From NCBI GenBank assembly GCA_963727235.1, contig CAVSFZ010000025.1, positions 48,680 to 112,679 of the forward strand: a stretch of DNA of 64,000 nt, given 5' to 3'. Below are positions 57,321-64,000 of this stretch, in pieces. The notes under the pieces are model-generated. The model saw nothing but the letters and a program-made list of their open reading frames with translations. It ran no database searches and was not told the origin of the DNA. The position numbers and the translations under genes were made by a program. How positions within the stretch are numbered: the first letter of the stretch is position 1; each line of letters opens with the position of its first letter. The stretch is from CAVPTL01 sp963727235. Lineage in GTDB: Bacteria; Actinomycetota; Thermoleophilia; Gaiellales; JAICJC01.

Positions 57321-57743
57321 TCAGCGTGCGGTGGGGGTGCCGCAGGACGCGCAGTAGTGGCCCGCCCCGACGATGCGTGCCCCGCAGGAAGAGCAGAATG
57401 CATGCGTCGAGACGGGCATGTCAACGGTGGATTCATCGGTGCGGCTCTCTGCCCTGATGGTGTGCTGAACCGGGGTCGGGGAGATAACGCCCGCGCCGTC
57501 TCGGCCCGATTGGGCGTAGCGAATGGTGCCGAGGATCGTGACGATCACCCCGCTCAGGAACAGGAGCGATGCTACCGTCGCGGCGAGCGTGACACTGCTC
57601 GAGTCTGATGCGAACCCTGGGGGTGCCTGGCTGGCGAACGACTGCACGTTGAGGGCTTGTAGCGCCGCACCCGACATGATCAGCGCGACGCCCATGCCAA
57701 TGGTGAGTTTCCCCTGTCGTGCGTTGACCGGATTGGCGCTCAC
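57321..57743 (-). CDS. Membrane protein with C-terminal zinc ribbon
   Basis: 140 aa. Two membrane helices (about 12-32, KLTIGMGVALIMSGAALQALN; about 48-72, VTLAATVASLLFLSGVIVTILG), a polar linker, then a zinc ribbon with C-S-S-C-G and C-A-S-C-G near the end (ARIVGAGHY between). The zinc_ribbon_2-type tail occurs on many membrane proteins of unknown function. TATGCT 6 bases before the GTG at 57743 fixes the start. First gene after the tRNA scar. Confidence 0.8.
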   Translation of the reverse strand: MSANPVNARQGKLTIGMGVALIMSGAALQALNVQSFASQAPPGFASDSSSVTLAATVASLLFLSGVIVTILGTIRYAQSGRDGAGVISPTPVQHTIRAESRTDESTVDMPVSTHAFCSSCGARIVGAGHYCASCGTPTAR

Positions 57744-57749
57744 GCTTGG

Positions 57750-57755
57750 AGCATA
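57750..57755 (-). promoter_or_regulatory. -10 element, leaderless start of zinc-ribbon membrane protein gene
   Basis: TATGCT (minus strand) with 6 bases to the GTG at 57743. Confidence 0.55.
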
Positions 57756-58018
57756 ACGGTGTTTGTCGCTTTTGTCACGCAAACTCGTGTCCGCCGGGGC
57801 GGCCCTCGATCACGCCTCGTCCTGGCAACGCCATCACCGACGTTCTGACCCTACCGCTGGTCGTGGGATTCTCGGTTGGAGGCGGGCCGCGGGTCTTTAT
57901 GAGGTCGCAGACTGAGATGCCGGCAACTGAATCAGCGTTCTCCTGGCGAGTCGCGTGAATCGCATCATCGATCGGCCCGGCCATGTGCTGTGATCTCGCC
58001 TGTGGAGCAAGAAGTGCG

Positions 58019-58288
58019 TTAGGCGTTCTCGCCCGCCGAGACGCGGGGAGCGGGAGGGGTCGGGTCGGTGCGCGTGTCTACCACCTGAAGGTGTCCGCCA
58101 TCGGCAGGGCGCAGCGCCCACCATCGCCCGTCGCAGTCGCATTTGATCCAGACGAACAAGGGCAGCTCCATGGCCAACCCGCAGTCAATGCAGGCATGCT
58201 CGATCCGCATCGTCCCAGGGTAAGGATCGACACCTTCCGGCCATTGCATAGCGCCTATCTTGGTCATCTCCGTGGTGATCTCCGCCAT
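58019..58288 (-). CDS. Small cysteine-containing hypothetical protein
   Basis: 89 aa. It has H-A-C-I-D-C-G and I-K-C-D-C-D-G, a possible four-cysteine zinc site, and the tryptophan pair RWWALRP. No membrane helix. TAGACT 6 bases before the ATG at 58288 supports it as real. Gap 57783-58018 shows no gene. Confidence 0.6.
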   Translation of the reverse strand: MAEITTEMTKIGAMQWPEGVDPYPGTMRIEHACIDCGLAMELPLFVWIKCDCDGRWWALRPADGGHLQVVDTRTDPTPPAPRVSAGENA

Positions 58289-58680
58289 GCCCGCAGTCTA
58301 TCGGCCGCGGCGCGCGCGTCGACCAGAGGTCTCCAAGCGGCCCGTAGAACTTGCCCACGCCCCACCGGGGACCGGGCCAGCTTACGGCTCTGCGGCCGTA
58401 TCTTCGGGGAATCCGCCGGACCCGTTTTCGCGGTAATCCAGCTCGTTCCTCAACCCAACGGGAAACGCGGCGGGCTCCCTCGCCGCCGATTCGGCTAATC
58501 TGGACGCCAGTGAGGGTCGAGGCTCACTTGATTCCTAGTTCGGGTCAGACGGGACACGGAACGTGCGTTCGCGTCGAAGTGTCCCGCGCGCCACCCGCGG
58601 CGTCAACACGTTTGGGGGAAGGCTGTTGGGACCGTCTCCGAAGGTGCAAACCGTAACGCGAACTTCTCCGTGCGTCGGGT
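58289..58680. other. 392-base stretch without a gene, with inverted repeat and GAAC-N4-GTTC site
   Basis: Contains TAGACT at 58295-58300 (promoter of the 89-aa gene), inverted repeat CGGGACAC/GTGTCCCG (58550-58557 and 58579-58586) and inside it GAACGTGCGTTC (58559-58570), a second GAAC-N4-GTTC. Frames on either strand look like shadows. Confidence 0.5.
58295..58300 (-). promoter_or_regulatory. -10 element, leaderless start of 89-aa gene
   Basis: TAGACT (minus strand) with 6 bases to the ATG at 58288. Confidence 0.5.
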
Positions 58681-60014
58681 TCAGGTAGGACTCGAGACTG
58701 CGTAGAGGCGCCATCGGTCCGGGACGCCTTTGAGTTCGTGCTCGCCGCGGTCGGTGTAGACGATTCCTGAGCCGGCGGTGAGGTCTTTGATTGTCTGGGA
58801 GACGAGCACTTCGGATGGTTGGGCGATTGCGCCGACGCGGGCACCGATGGCGACGGCGATGCCAGAGACGTCGGTGCCGTCGAGTTCGATCTCGCCGGTG
58901 TGGAGTCCGGCGCGGACTTCGACGCCGAGCGCTCGCGTTTCGTGGATGATCTCCTGCGCGCAGTGGACGGCTCGGCTGGGGCCGTCGAAGATCGCCAGGA
59001 ACCCGTCACCCATCGTCTTCACCTCTCGCCCCTGATAGTTCCCGATCGCGGCCCGAACCGCGTGGTCGTGGCGCTCTCGGAGAGCGCGCCAGGCACTGTC
59101 GCCGAGTGCTGCAGCCCGAGCGGTGGACCCGGCGATGTCGGTGAAAAGGACTGTCGCCAGCACCCTGTCGAGATCGGGTGGTGGCGGATCGGCGCCGATC
59201 AACCGACGAACGGCGTCCACGTGCTGTTGATCCGGATCCTCAGGGAGTCTGACGATCTCGCCGCGGGGCATCAGCGAGGCGATGTGGTTGATCTCGCCCG
59301 ACAGCTCTCGTGCATTTCCGGTGTCGATCAGAAGTGCCGGAGCTTGGACGGCAGGAAGCACAGCCCGCACGTCCGTCTCATACCACACCATGCCCGCTTC
59401 CCGAGCGACCTCGGGCGTGCAGGTGCGGCGGCTTGCCAGGTTCAGCCAATCGGTCCACAGATCGCCGATCTCGTGGCCCAACGAAGTGGCCTCGTGTTCG
59501 ATGAACAGGCGTCCGAAGTCGTAGGTTCCCCATGCCGCGAGCAAGTGTTGTCTGCGTCCACCTGCTCGCGAGTGACTCCCCAGGGGTAGTCCACCGCCCA
59601 CGCGCCACGCGCCTTCGGTGCGACCCAGTAAAGCGAGTGCACGCGGTGTGGTTGCGTGGCCGCCAGAACCACGCCAGGGGTCGCGCCCTCGAAGAATCCG
59701 CTCAGAACCGGGCGCTCGGCTCCGACCGCGTCCAGCACCGCGACGAGATCTGACACTCGCCGCTCAAGGTTCGGAACCCCGAGGTCACGGCTCGAAAAGC
59801 CAGTCGATCGTTTATCGATCAGGATCACCCGAGAGAACTCCGACAGCCGGCGAAACCACTCCGCCCACATCGGATACTCGCCCCACACATCGATCACTCC
59901 AAAGTAGCCGTCGCCCTGCCACACGAAGTCCACCGGCCCCTCGCCAACCGTGTCATAGGCGATGTACGCGCCGTCAGCCGCGACCGCGTAGCCCGAGGTG
60001 CGCTTCAGCGTCAC
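58681..60014 (-). pseudogene. Frameshifted alpha/beta-hydrolase-cyclase gene
   Basis: Same architecture as the intact upstream neighbour: hydrolase-like N-half (YAVAADGAYIAYDTVGEGPVD, IDKRSTGFSSRD, VLSGFFEGATPGVVL) and cyclase C-half (LATVLFTDIAGSTARAAALG, VKTMGDGFLAIFDG, GTDVSGIAVAIGARV). The two halves are in different frames: the first reads on to 59442, the second opens only after about 59601. The switch falls near 59545-59560 and corresponds to one missing base (or two extra). The GTG at 60014 overlaps the stop of the upstream paralogue (GTGA). It could be a sequencing error, a true pseudogene, or two proteins; the first two are more likely. C-half overlaps its paralogue in an 80-base identical block. 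Confidence 0.8.
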
Positions 60015-61345
60015 CTCGTCACCGCGTACAGCCGCCACCTGTCCGGGACGCCCTTCAGTTCATACTCGCCGCGCTCGACGTAGGTGATGCCCGAGCCGGC
60101 GGTGAGGTCTTTGATCGTCTGGGAGACGAGTACCTCGGATGGTTGGGCGATTGCGCCGACGCGGGCACCGATGGCGACGGCGATGCCAGAGACGTCGGTG
60201 CCGTCGAGTTCGATTTCTCCGGTGTGCAGTCCGGCCCGCACCTCGATTCCGAGGTGGGCGACCCCGGCGATGATCGCCTGGGCGCAGCGTACGGCGCGAG
60301 CTGGCCCGTCGAAGGTTGCGAGGAAGCCGTCGCCCATCGTCTTTACTTCGCGCCCGCGATAGTGCGCGAGTTCGCTGCGAATCAGGGCGTCGTGTCGTTC
60401 GCGAGTCGTTCGCCAGCTTCGATCGCTGCTCGCGGCTGCCTGCGCGGTGGAGTCAACGATGTCGGTGAAAAGCACTGTTGCCAGCACGCGGTCAAACACG
60501 GCCTGTTCGGCATGAAGAGTCGAAAGGAACCCGGTTATCTCTTGCAGGATCGTGTCTGCCGCCTTGTACCAGTAGAAGTCTCCGTCGCCTGAATACTCGA
60601 CCAGGTGTGCGGTGGGTATGCGGCTGGCGAGATACCGCGCGGTTTCCATTTCGAAGGAAGTCCCTTGACTGTCGCGGTCTGCCAGCACGAGGGTTGGTAC
60701 CCGGATAGCGGGCAGTACCTCAGCGGTGCTGGAGTCGACGAACCGGCGTAGCTCGGCGACGTTTGCTCCGGGTGCATTGCAGCCTCGCTGCATCCGCACG
60801 AACCAGTCCCGTTCAGTTGCTCCCCCGGCGTCGGGGCCCCACGGCCAGGAGTTGCGCCCCCACTGGCTGCGGATCTGCTCGATGAACTCCTCCCACCAGC
60901 TAGCGTCTGGCATCCACGGCGTCTCTTCCGTGGCGCGGTAGGACACGTAGGAGTTGATCAGAATCAACCCCGCCACCCGCTCGGGATGCGCTGCCGCGAA
61001 GAATTGGGAGGTCAGGCCGGTGTCATCGGCGGTCATGACCACCGCCCGTTGGCTGCCGACCTCGTCCAGCACCGCCCCGAGATCATCGGCGAGTGTCTCC
61101 AACGGCGGTACATCACCTGGCGAGAACCGCTCCGAAAGCCCCCAACCCCGGCGGTCGGTGATGATCAGCCGCGCCTGCTCGGAAAGCCCATGCAAAAAGC
61201 GCGCCAGATATGGACTCTCCCACTGAATGTCGAGGTTGGAGAACCACCCCGGAACCAAAAGCACATCGATCGGGCCCTCGCCCACCACCTGGTAGGCGAG
61301 AGCGACCTCGCCGTTCCACGCAAACTCCACCGCCGGGCGCTCCAT
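60011..61345 (-). CDS. Alpha/beta-hydrolase fused to class III cyclase domain
   Basis: 444 aa, the architecture of mycobacterial Rv1900c-type proteins. Residues about 1-265 are an alpha/beta-hydrolase fold: VAFAWNG-like start, VVGEGPIDVLLVPGWFSNLD, DRRGWGLSERF, and VVMTADDTGLTSQFFA in place of the nucleophile elbow GxSxG, where the serine appears to be replaced by Asp (A-D-D-T-G), so lipase activity is doubtful. Residues about 275-440 are a cyclase domain with VLFTDIVDST (metal Asp), VKTMGDGFLATF (Lys and Asp) and GIAVAIGARV, where the transition-state Asn is Ala. First of two tandem genes; the second is frameshifted. It may sense a ligand in the dead hydrolase pocket. Confidence 0.88.
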   Translation of the reverse strand: MERPAVEFAWNGEVALAYQVVGEGPIDVLLVPGWFSNLDIQWESPYLARFLHGLSEQARLIITDRRGWGLSERFSPGDVPPLETLADDLGAVLDEVGSQRAVVMTADDTGLTSQFFAAAHPERVAGLILINSYVSYRATEETPWMPDASWWEEFIEQIRSQWGRNSWPWGPDAGGATERDWFVRMQRGCNAPGANVAELRRFVDSSTAEVLPAIRVPTLVLADRDSQGTSFEMETARYLASRIPTAHLVEYSGDGDFYWYKAADTILQEITGFLSTLHAEQAVFDRVLATVLFTDIVDSTAQAAASSDRSWRTTRERHDALIRSELAHYRGREVKTMGDGFLATFDGPARAVRCAQAIIAGVAHLGIEVRAGLHTGEIELDGTDVSGIAVAIGARVGAIAQPSEVLVSQTIKDLTAGSGITYVERGEYELKGVPDRWRLYAVTR

Positions 61346-61461
61346 CCCCCGAGTATCCCACGCACGTTCGATCCGGCGCCCCCCCGACGCGGGCGCGCGC
61401 GCAGCCCGCGCACCCGCGCGTGCGAGCGCGCGAGTGGGATTGGTACACTAGTCGGTGATCG

Positions 61462-61752
61462 TCAGCGACGCTTTCGACGGCGGTATGCAGCTTGGCGGCA
61501 TGCTGGTGAGCAGTAGCGGCGACGTGACGGGTTGATCTCACGTTCGCAGTTGAGGCACCGGCCGAGCTTGGAGCTGCTTTGGTCTCGCCATCGGGCGAGC
61601 GTGTCAAGGTCGGTCTTGTCGTTGCCATGGCCGATGTCCTGGAGGCACAGCCGGGCCATGCCGGTGATGAGTTGTGTGAGTGTGGACGGGGTGGGTACAT
61701 GACCGCGGCGGAGTCCATTGACGGTGCGCCGCGGGAGTCCGCAGGCTGGCAC
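61462..61752 (-). CDS. HTH / zinc-ribbon remnant protein
   Basis: 96 aa from a GTG. It opens inside what looks like an HTH (CGLPRRTVNGLRRGHVPTPS then LTQLI), then a linker, and ends with a zinc motif C-L-N-C and Y-C-S-P-A-C followed by RQAAYRRRKRR. The ending is common in actinobacterial mobile-element and phage-like DNA-binding proteins. The HTH lacks its first helices, so the gene is probably 5'-truncated. No in-frame start with support lies upstream. Confidence 0.5.
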   Translation of the reverse strand: MPACGLPRRTVNGLRRGHVPTPSTLTQLITGMARLCLQDIGHGNDKTDLDTLARWRDQSSSKLGRCLNCEREINPSRRRYCSPACRQAAYRRRKRR

Positions 61753-61867
61753 GCTTCGGGCTCTGTTTTCGGATCCCGATCCGACACCAACCGGCCCTGC
61801 TGCTCAAGGCGCCCAGCGCGGTCGTGCTGAAGCGTCCGGTTCGACGACGGCTTTGGGCCTGGCACGG

Positions 61868-63022
61868 TTATGCGCGGTTACGACCTTGGAGTCGCGGGAG
61901 CCACCACCGGCCGGCGTGCTCGCGGCGAAGCTCCTCTAGGCTCCTGAGGCGGATCTGCTTTGTGCCCTCGCCGGGCGCGTACTCATCCATCCGCTCTAGC
62001 TGGTGCAGACGCGCGACTTCATGCGCAGTTTCCAGGCTGACTCCCCGGCGGACGAGCCGCTTGACGTAGCGATCGCCGTTCATCGACCAGAACCCGTAGG
62101 TGGTGATCAGTTTGCCAGCGTCCTCGCGCCCCGATGCCGCGAGAACGGAAGCGAGCCGAGCTACTCCGTCAATGCTCCGCGCTTGCCCGTATACCTCATA
62201 TTCACTGAAACCGTCGCCGTAAGGGTAGTACGGGATCAGCAGCGCGGTGATCGCCTCAGACGCGGTGGCGGGCGTCGTGCCAGGCGGGAGCCGTGCGACG
62301 AACGGTTCGACCTCGGCCGGCGGCACACGGCCAGGCTCACGAAAGACCTTGCCCGTCAGACCGCCCACAAGCTGAGAGCAGTAGGCTTGCCAGTCTGGCT
62401 GGTATGTCTGCCAGTCGGAGTACCGGCTCAACTCCCACTCCTCTGAATGGCTTTGGTCGCCGGTTTCCGCAAACTGGCCCCGCCCTTGTTCGCGTTTGAG
62501 ATCATCGAATCCGCGTAGGCGCACCTGGGGGTGGAACCGAGCCGGCAGCATTTCCCCCCACCACAGCTGGTACAGACGCACGACCTCATAAGCCGGCTCG
62601 AAGGGCACCCCCTGGGAGACAAGCCGCCGGACGTGTCTCTCGCCATCAAGTCCCCAGTAGGAGGTGTCGCGGATCAGTTCAAGCGTGCGATCGCAGTGCG
62701 CCGTCTTCAGTACCGACCCGAGCCGCGCCTCCCTATCGAGCCGGTACGCCCGAATCAACGCCGCCTTGGGATTCTGGGTCGATGTCGCGTTGGGAGTCTG
62801 GCCGTCAGGCGGGCAACGCAGCAGGAACTCTGCGATCAGTTTCCCCGCCGGGCGGGGCGCTGTACCCGGAGGGATCGATGGGATCCACCTTTCTGTGTCG
62901 GATCGCGGCAGGGCCTTACCGGTGATGCGGTGTGGCTCGGTGATCCTGGCGAGAAGTTGGGAGCAATACGCGCCCCAGTCAGGCTGATACGACTGCCAGT
63001 CGGACCCGTGCTCGCCAATCAT
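61868..63022 (-). CDS. Unrecognised protein made of two copies of one domain
   Basis: 384 aa. An internal duplication is plain: copy 1 (about 7-165) begins SDWQSYQPDWGAYCSQLLARIT and copy 2 (about 203-370) begins SDWQTYQPDWQAYCSQLVGGLT (each shown to 20 or so residues in parts). Both then carry PPGT and W-x-(M/L)-(N/D)-G-(D/E)-R-(H/Y)-V-(R/K)-R-L-V, G-V-(P/S)-(F/L)-E-(P/T)-A-(Y/H)-E-V-(V/A)-R-L-(Y/H)-Q-L and close with (R/S)-L-(E/D)-(E/D)-L-(K/R)-R-E. A linker (E-W-E-L-S-R-Y) joins them. Soluble, no signal. Not a family I know. TAGGCT is 6 bases before the ATG. Function unknown. Confidence 0.75.
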   Translation of the reverse strand: MIGEHGSDWQSYQPDWGAYCSQLLARITEPHRITGKALPRSDTERWIPSIPPGTAPRPAGKLIAEFLLRCPPDGQTPNATSTQNPKAALIRAYRLDREARLGSVLKTAHCDRTLELIRDTSYWGLDGERHVRRLVSQGVPFEPAYEVVRLYQLWWGEMLPARFHPQVRLRGFDDLKREQGRGQFAETGDQSHSEEWELSRYSDWQTYQPDWQAYCSQLVGGLTGKVFREPGRVPPAEVEPFVARLPPGTTPATASEAITALLIPYYPYGDGFSEYEVYGQARSIDGVARLASVLAASGREDAGKLITTYGFWSMNGDRYVKRLVRRGVSLETAHEVARLHQLERMDEYAPGEGTKQIRLRSLEELRREHAGRWWLPRLQGRNRA

Positions 63023-63028
63023 CAAGCC

Positions 63029-63034
63029 AGCCTA
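63029..63034 (-). promoter_or_regulatory. -10 element, leaderless start of two-copy protein gene
   Basis: TAGGCT (minus strand) with 6 bases to the ATG at 63022. Confidence 0.55.
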
Positions 63035-63102
63035 CACCCGAAGATTCCCCGGATCGACCAGCCACCGCAGGAGATCAGGACGGGGGTAGCGAACACCCGG
63101 CT

Positions 63103-63792
63103 ATGGCTTTGTCGCGGCTCATCTCGTCCGAGCACTCGGTGACTGTTGAACGGCCTATCGATCAGGTGTTCGATCTGCTGAGATCTGCTCCCGCTTGGTC
63201 TAGCAGTGTTCTGGCGGTTGTGGACGAGTCGCCGCCTGATGCTCCCTACTCGTTGAGTAGATGCAAGATCGGCTGTCAGACCAGCAGTATGTGGCTGAGA
63301 TCCCGCATCGTCACCCAAGAGCCACCACGCCGGCTCGGGTTCGAGTGGAGATGCCTCGGCGTTATCCGCTTGGGCCAGCGGGGTGAGGGCGAGTACATCC
63401 TCATCCCGTCCGCGGACGGTTCGGTCGCCTTGACCATTCGATCTGTTCTCCGTCTGCCTCTCCTCAACCCGCTTTACTGGCCTGTGCGCGGATCCAAGGT
63501 GCAAGCCCGACAGCAACGATCGCTGCACGACTTTGGTGAGTGGGCACAGTCATACCAAGGCGCGATCCCAGTGCCGATCGAGACCACCCACTCCCAGACG
63601 GTCGAACACGCCAGCCAGGCGCGGCCGCGTCGGACTCGCAACGTCCTCGTCGTCCTCACCGCGAGTATTGGGGCCAGCTGGTTGCTCAACAACTGGCTCT
63701 TCTTCTACATGGCAATAGTGCTGCTCATGCTTTTCGCGCTCGACTCGTTCGCAAGCAATCGTGGCGAGGCACCCCTCACCGCGTCGGATTGA
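63103..63792 (+). CDS. SRPBCC (START-like) protein with C-terminal membrane helix
   Basis: 229 aa. Residues about 8-150 follow the polyketide-cyclase/START pattern: EHSVTVERPIDQVFDLL, then a long beta-sheet with W-L-R-S-R-I and LGFEWRCLGVIRLG, and a closing helix RQQRSLHDFGEWAQSY. A linker leads to one membrane hairpin (about 180-215, VLVVLTASIGASWLLNNWLF and FYMAIVLLMLFALDSF). Binds a hydrophobic ligand; a membrane anchor may place it at the lipid surface. Divergent from the two-copy protein, 80 bases away. Confidence 0.8.
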   Translation: MALSRLISSEHSVTVERPIDQVFDLLRSAPAWSSSVLAVVDESPPDAPYSLSRCKIGCQTSSMWLRSRIVTQEPPRRLGFEWRCLGVIRLGQRGEGEYILIPSADGSVALTIRSVLRLPLLNPLYWPVRGSKVQARQQRSLHDFGEWAQSYQGAIPVPIETTHSQTVEHASQARPRRTRNVLVVLTASIGASWLLNNWLFFYMAIVLLMLFALDSFASNRGEAPLTASD

Positions 63793-63888
63793 GGCCAACC
63801 TCCAACCTTCGACGGCCGCGATGTGAAGGAGTGGCTCGCGTCCTGAGTGGTGTGCCATCCGCGAGAGTTCTACGCTTTCTATGTGGCG

Positions 63889-64000
63889 ATGATGACAATC
63901 CGATCAGGCACTCCAGTGCTGGCGGTCACTCTGGGCGTGCTCTTGTCCGCGTGCGGTGCGAACTCGAGCGACGCACCGAGCCCCTCGACTGACCCAATCG
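63889..64000 (+). CDS. Lipoprotein, N-terminal part (cut by window edge)
   Basis: Open to the last base; 37 codons visible from the ATG at 63889 (a second ATG follows). A signal peptide TPVLAVTLGVLL is followed by a lipobox S-A-C-G and a Ser/Asp/Pro linker NSSDAPSPSTD, as in lipid-anchored extracellular proteins. The rest lies outside the window. Confidence 0.75.
   Translation, partial: MMTIRSGTPVLAVTLGVLLSACGANSSDAPSPSTDPI

Noticed and set aside
57149..57457. 102-codon plus-strand frame next to the GAACATATGTTC palindrome
   Set aside because: Arg/Cys/Trp-rich shadow opposite the zinc-ribbon membrane protein; no motif.
1..64000. CRISPR arrays, rRNA genes, complete insertion sequences
   Set aside because: No regularly spaced repeat array, no rRNA-like stretch and no transposase frame was seen on reading.

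Overview
The window is high-GC and gene-dense, with short intergenic gaps, many GTG starts, stop-start overlaps of the GTGA/ATGA type, and many genes whose start codon lies only 6-9 bases after a TANNNT -10 element. This fits a high-GC actinobacterium. The family mix (DUF2252, DUF899, hydrolase-cyclase fusions, LuxR/BTAD-like cyclase-ATPases, a type of isoleucyl-tRNA synthetase with an HHxWGR signature) makes me favour the deep-branching class Thermoleophilia, but that is inference from family recognition, not from a marker tree.

Layout. 1-5.2 kb: a tightly overlapping plus-strand operon acpS (cut by the window edge)-nnr-alr-cca-methyltransferase. 5.2-13.8 kb: a membrane-anchored cytochrome c, a thiamine-diphosphate enzyme, a minus-strand pair of zinc/J-domain/HTH proteins, a repeat-rich non-coding stretch (8.7-9.4 kb), a translationally coupled class III aminotransferase and PLP decarboxylase, an AI-2E-type permease and a LytR_C-domain protein. 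13.9-19.4 kb: serine hydrolase-NUDIX pair, a 48-aa protein, ileS. 19.5-29.1 kb: secreted beta-propeller protein, ispH, a GH65-HAD fusion, L,D-transpeptidase, orphan receiver protein, a solute-binding-fold protein without signal peptide, an enolase-superfamily enzyme and a GNAT. 29.2-38.1 kb: degenerate-cyclase/ATPase regulator, DUF2252, K+ channel, DHFR-like reductase, LMW phosphatase, cupin, DUF899. 38.3-43.0 kb: a Tat-signal stub next to tRNA-Gly and a duplicated piece of that tRNA, then an amine-oxidation cluster (TetR, flavin amine oxidase, HD-domain protein, GabB/PuuB-like oxidase). 43-57 kb: small exported proteins, SDR, phosphatase, PilZ protein, Crp-type regulator facing a tandem duplication of small exported proteins, a kinase-less membrane sensor followed by an adenylate cyclase-ATPase, EamA transporter, acyl-CoA synthetase.

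57.1-64 kb looks like an accessory region: it begins at a truncated 3' half of a tRNA-Pro gene (a typical attachment-site scar) and holds two hydrolase-cyclase genes in tandem (one frameshifted, sharing an 80-base identical block), a zinc-ribbon/HTH remnant, an unrecognised protein built from two copies of one domain, and two GAACNNNNGTTC palindromes. No CRISPR array, rRNA or transposase was seen.

The most unusual items are the two-copy orphan protein (61868-63022), the hydrolase-cyclase pair beside it, the tRNA scars at 38.5 and 57.1 kb, the duplicated exported-protein cassette at 47.8-48.9 kb, and the widespread leaderless-promoter pattern. Functions are assigned by reading motifs by eye; no database search was run.
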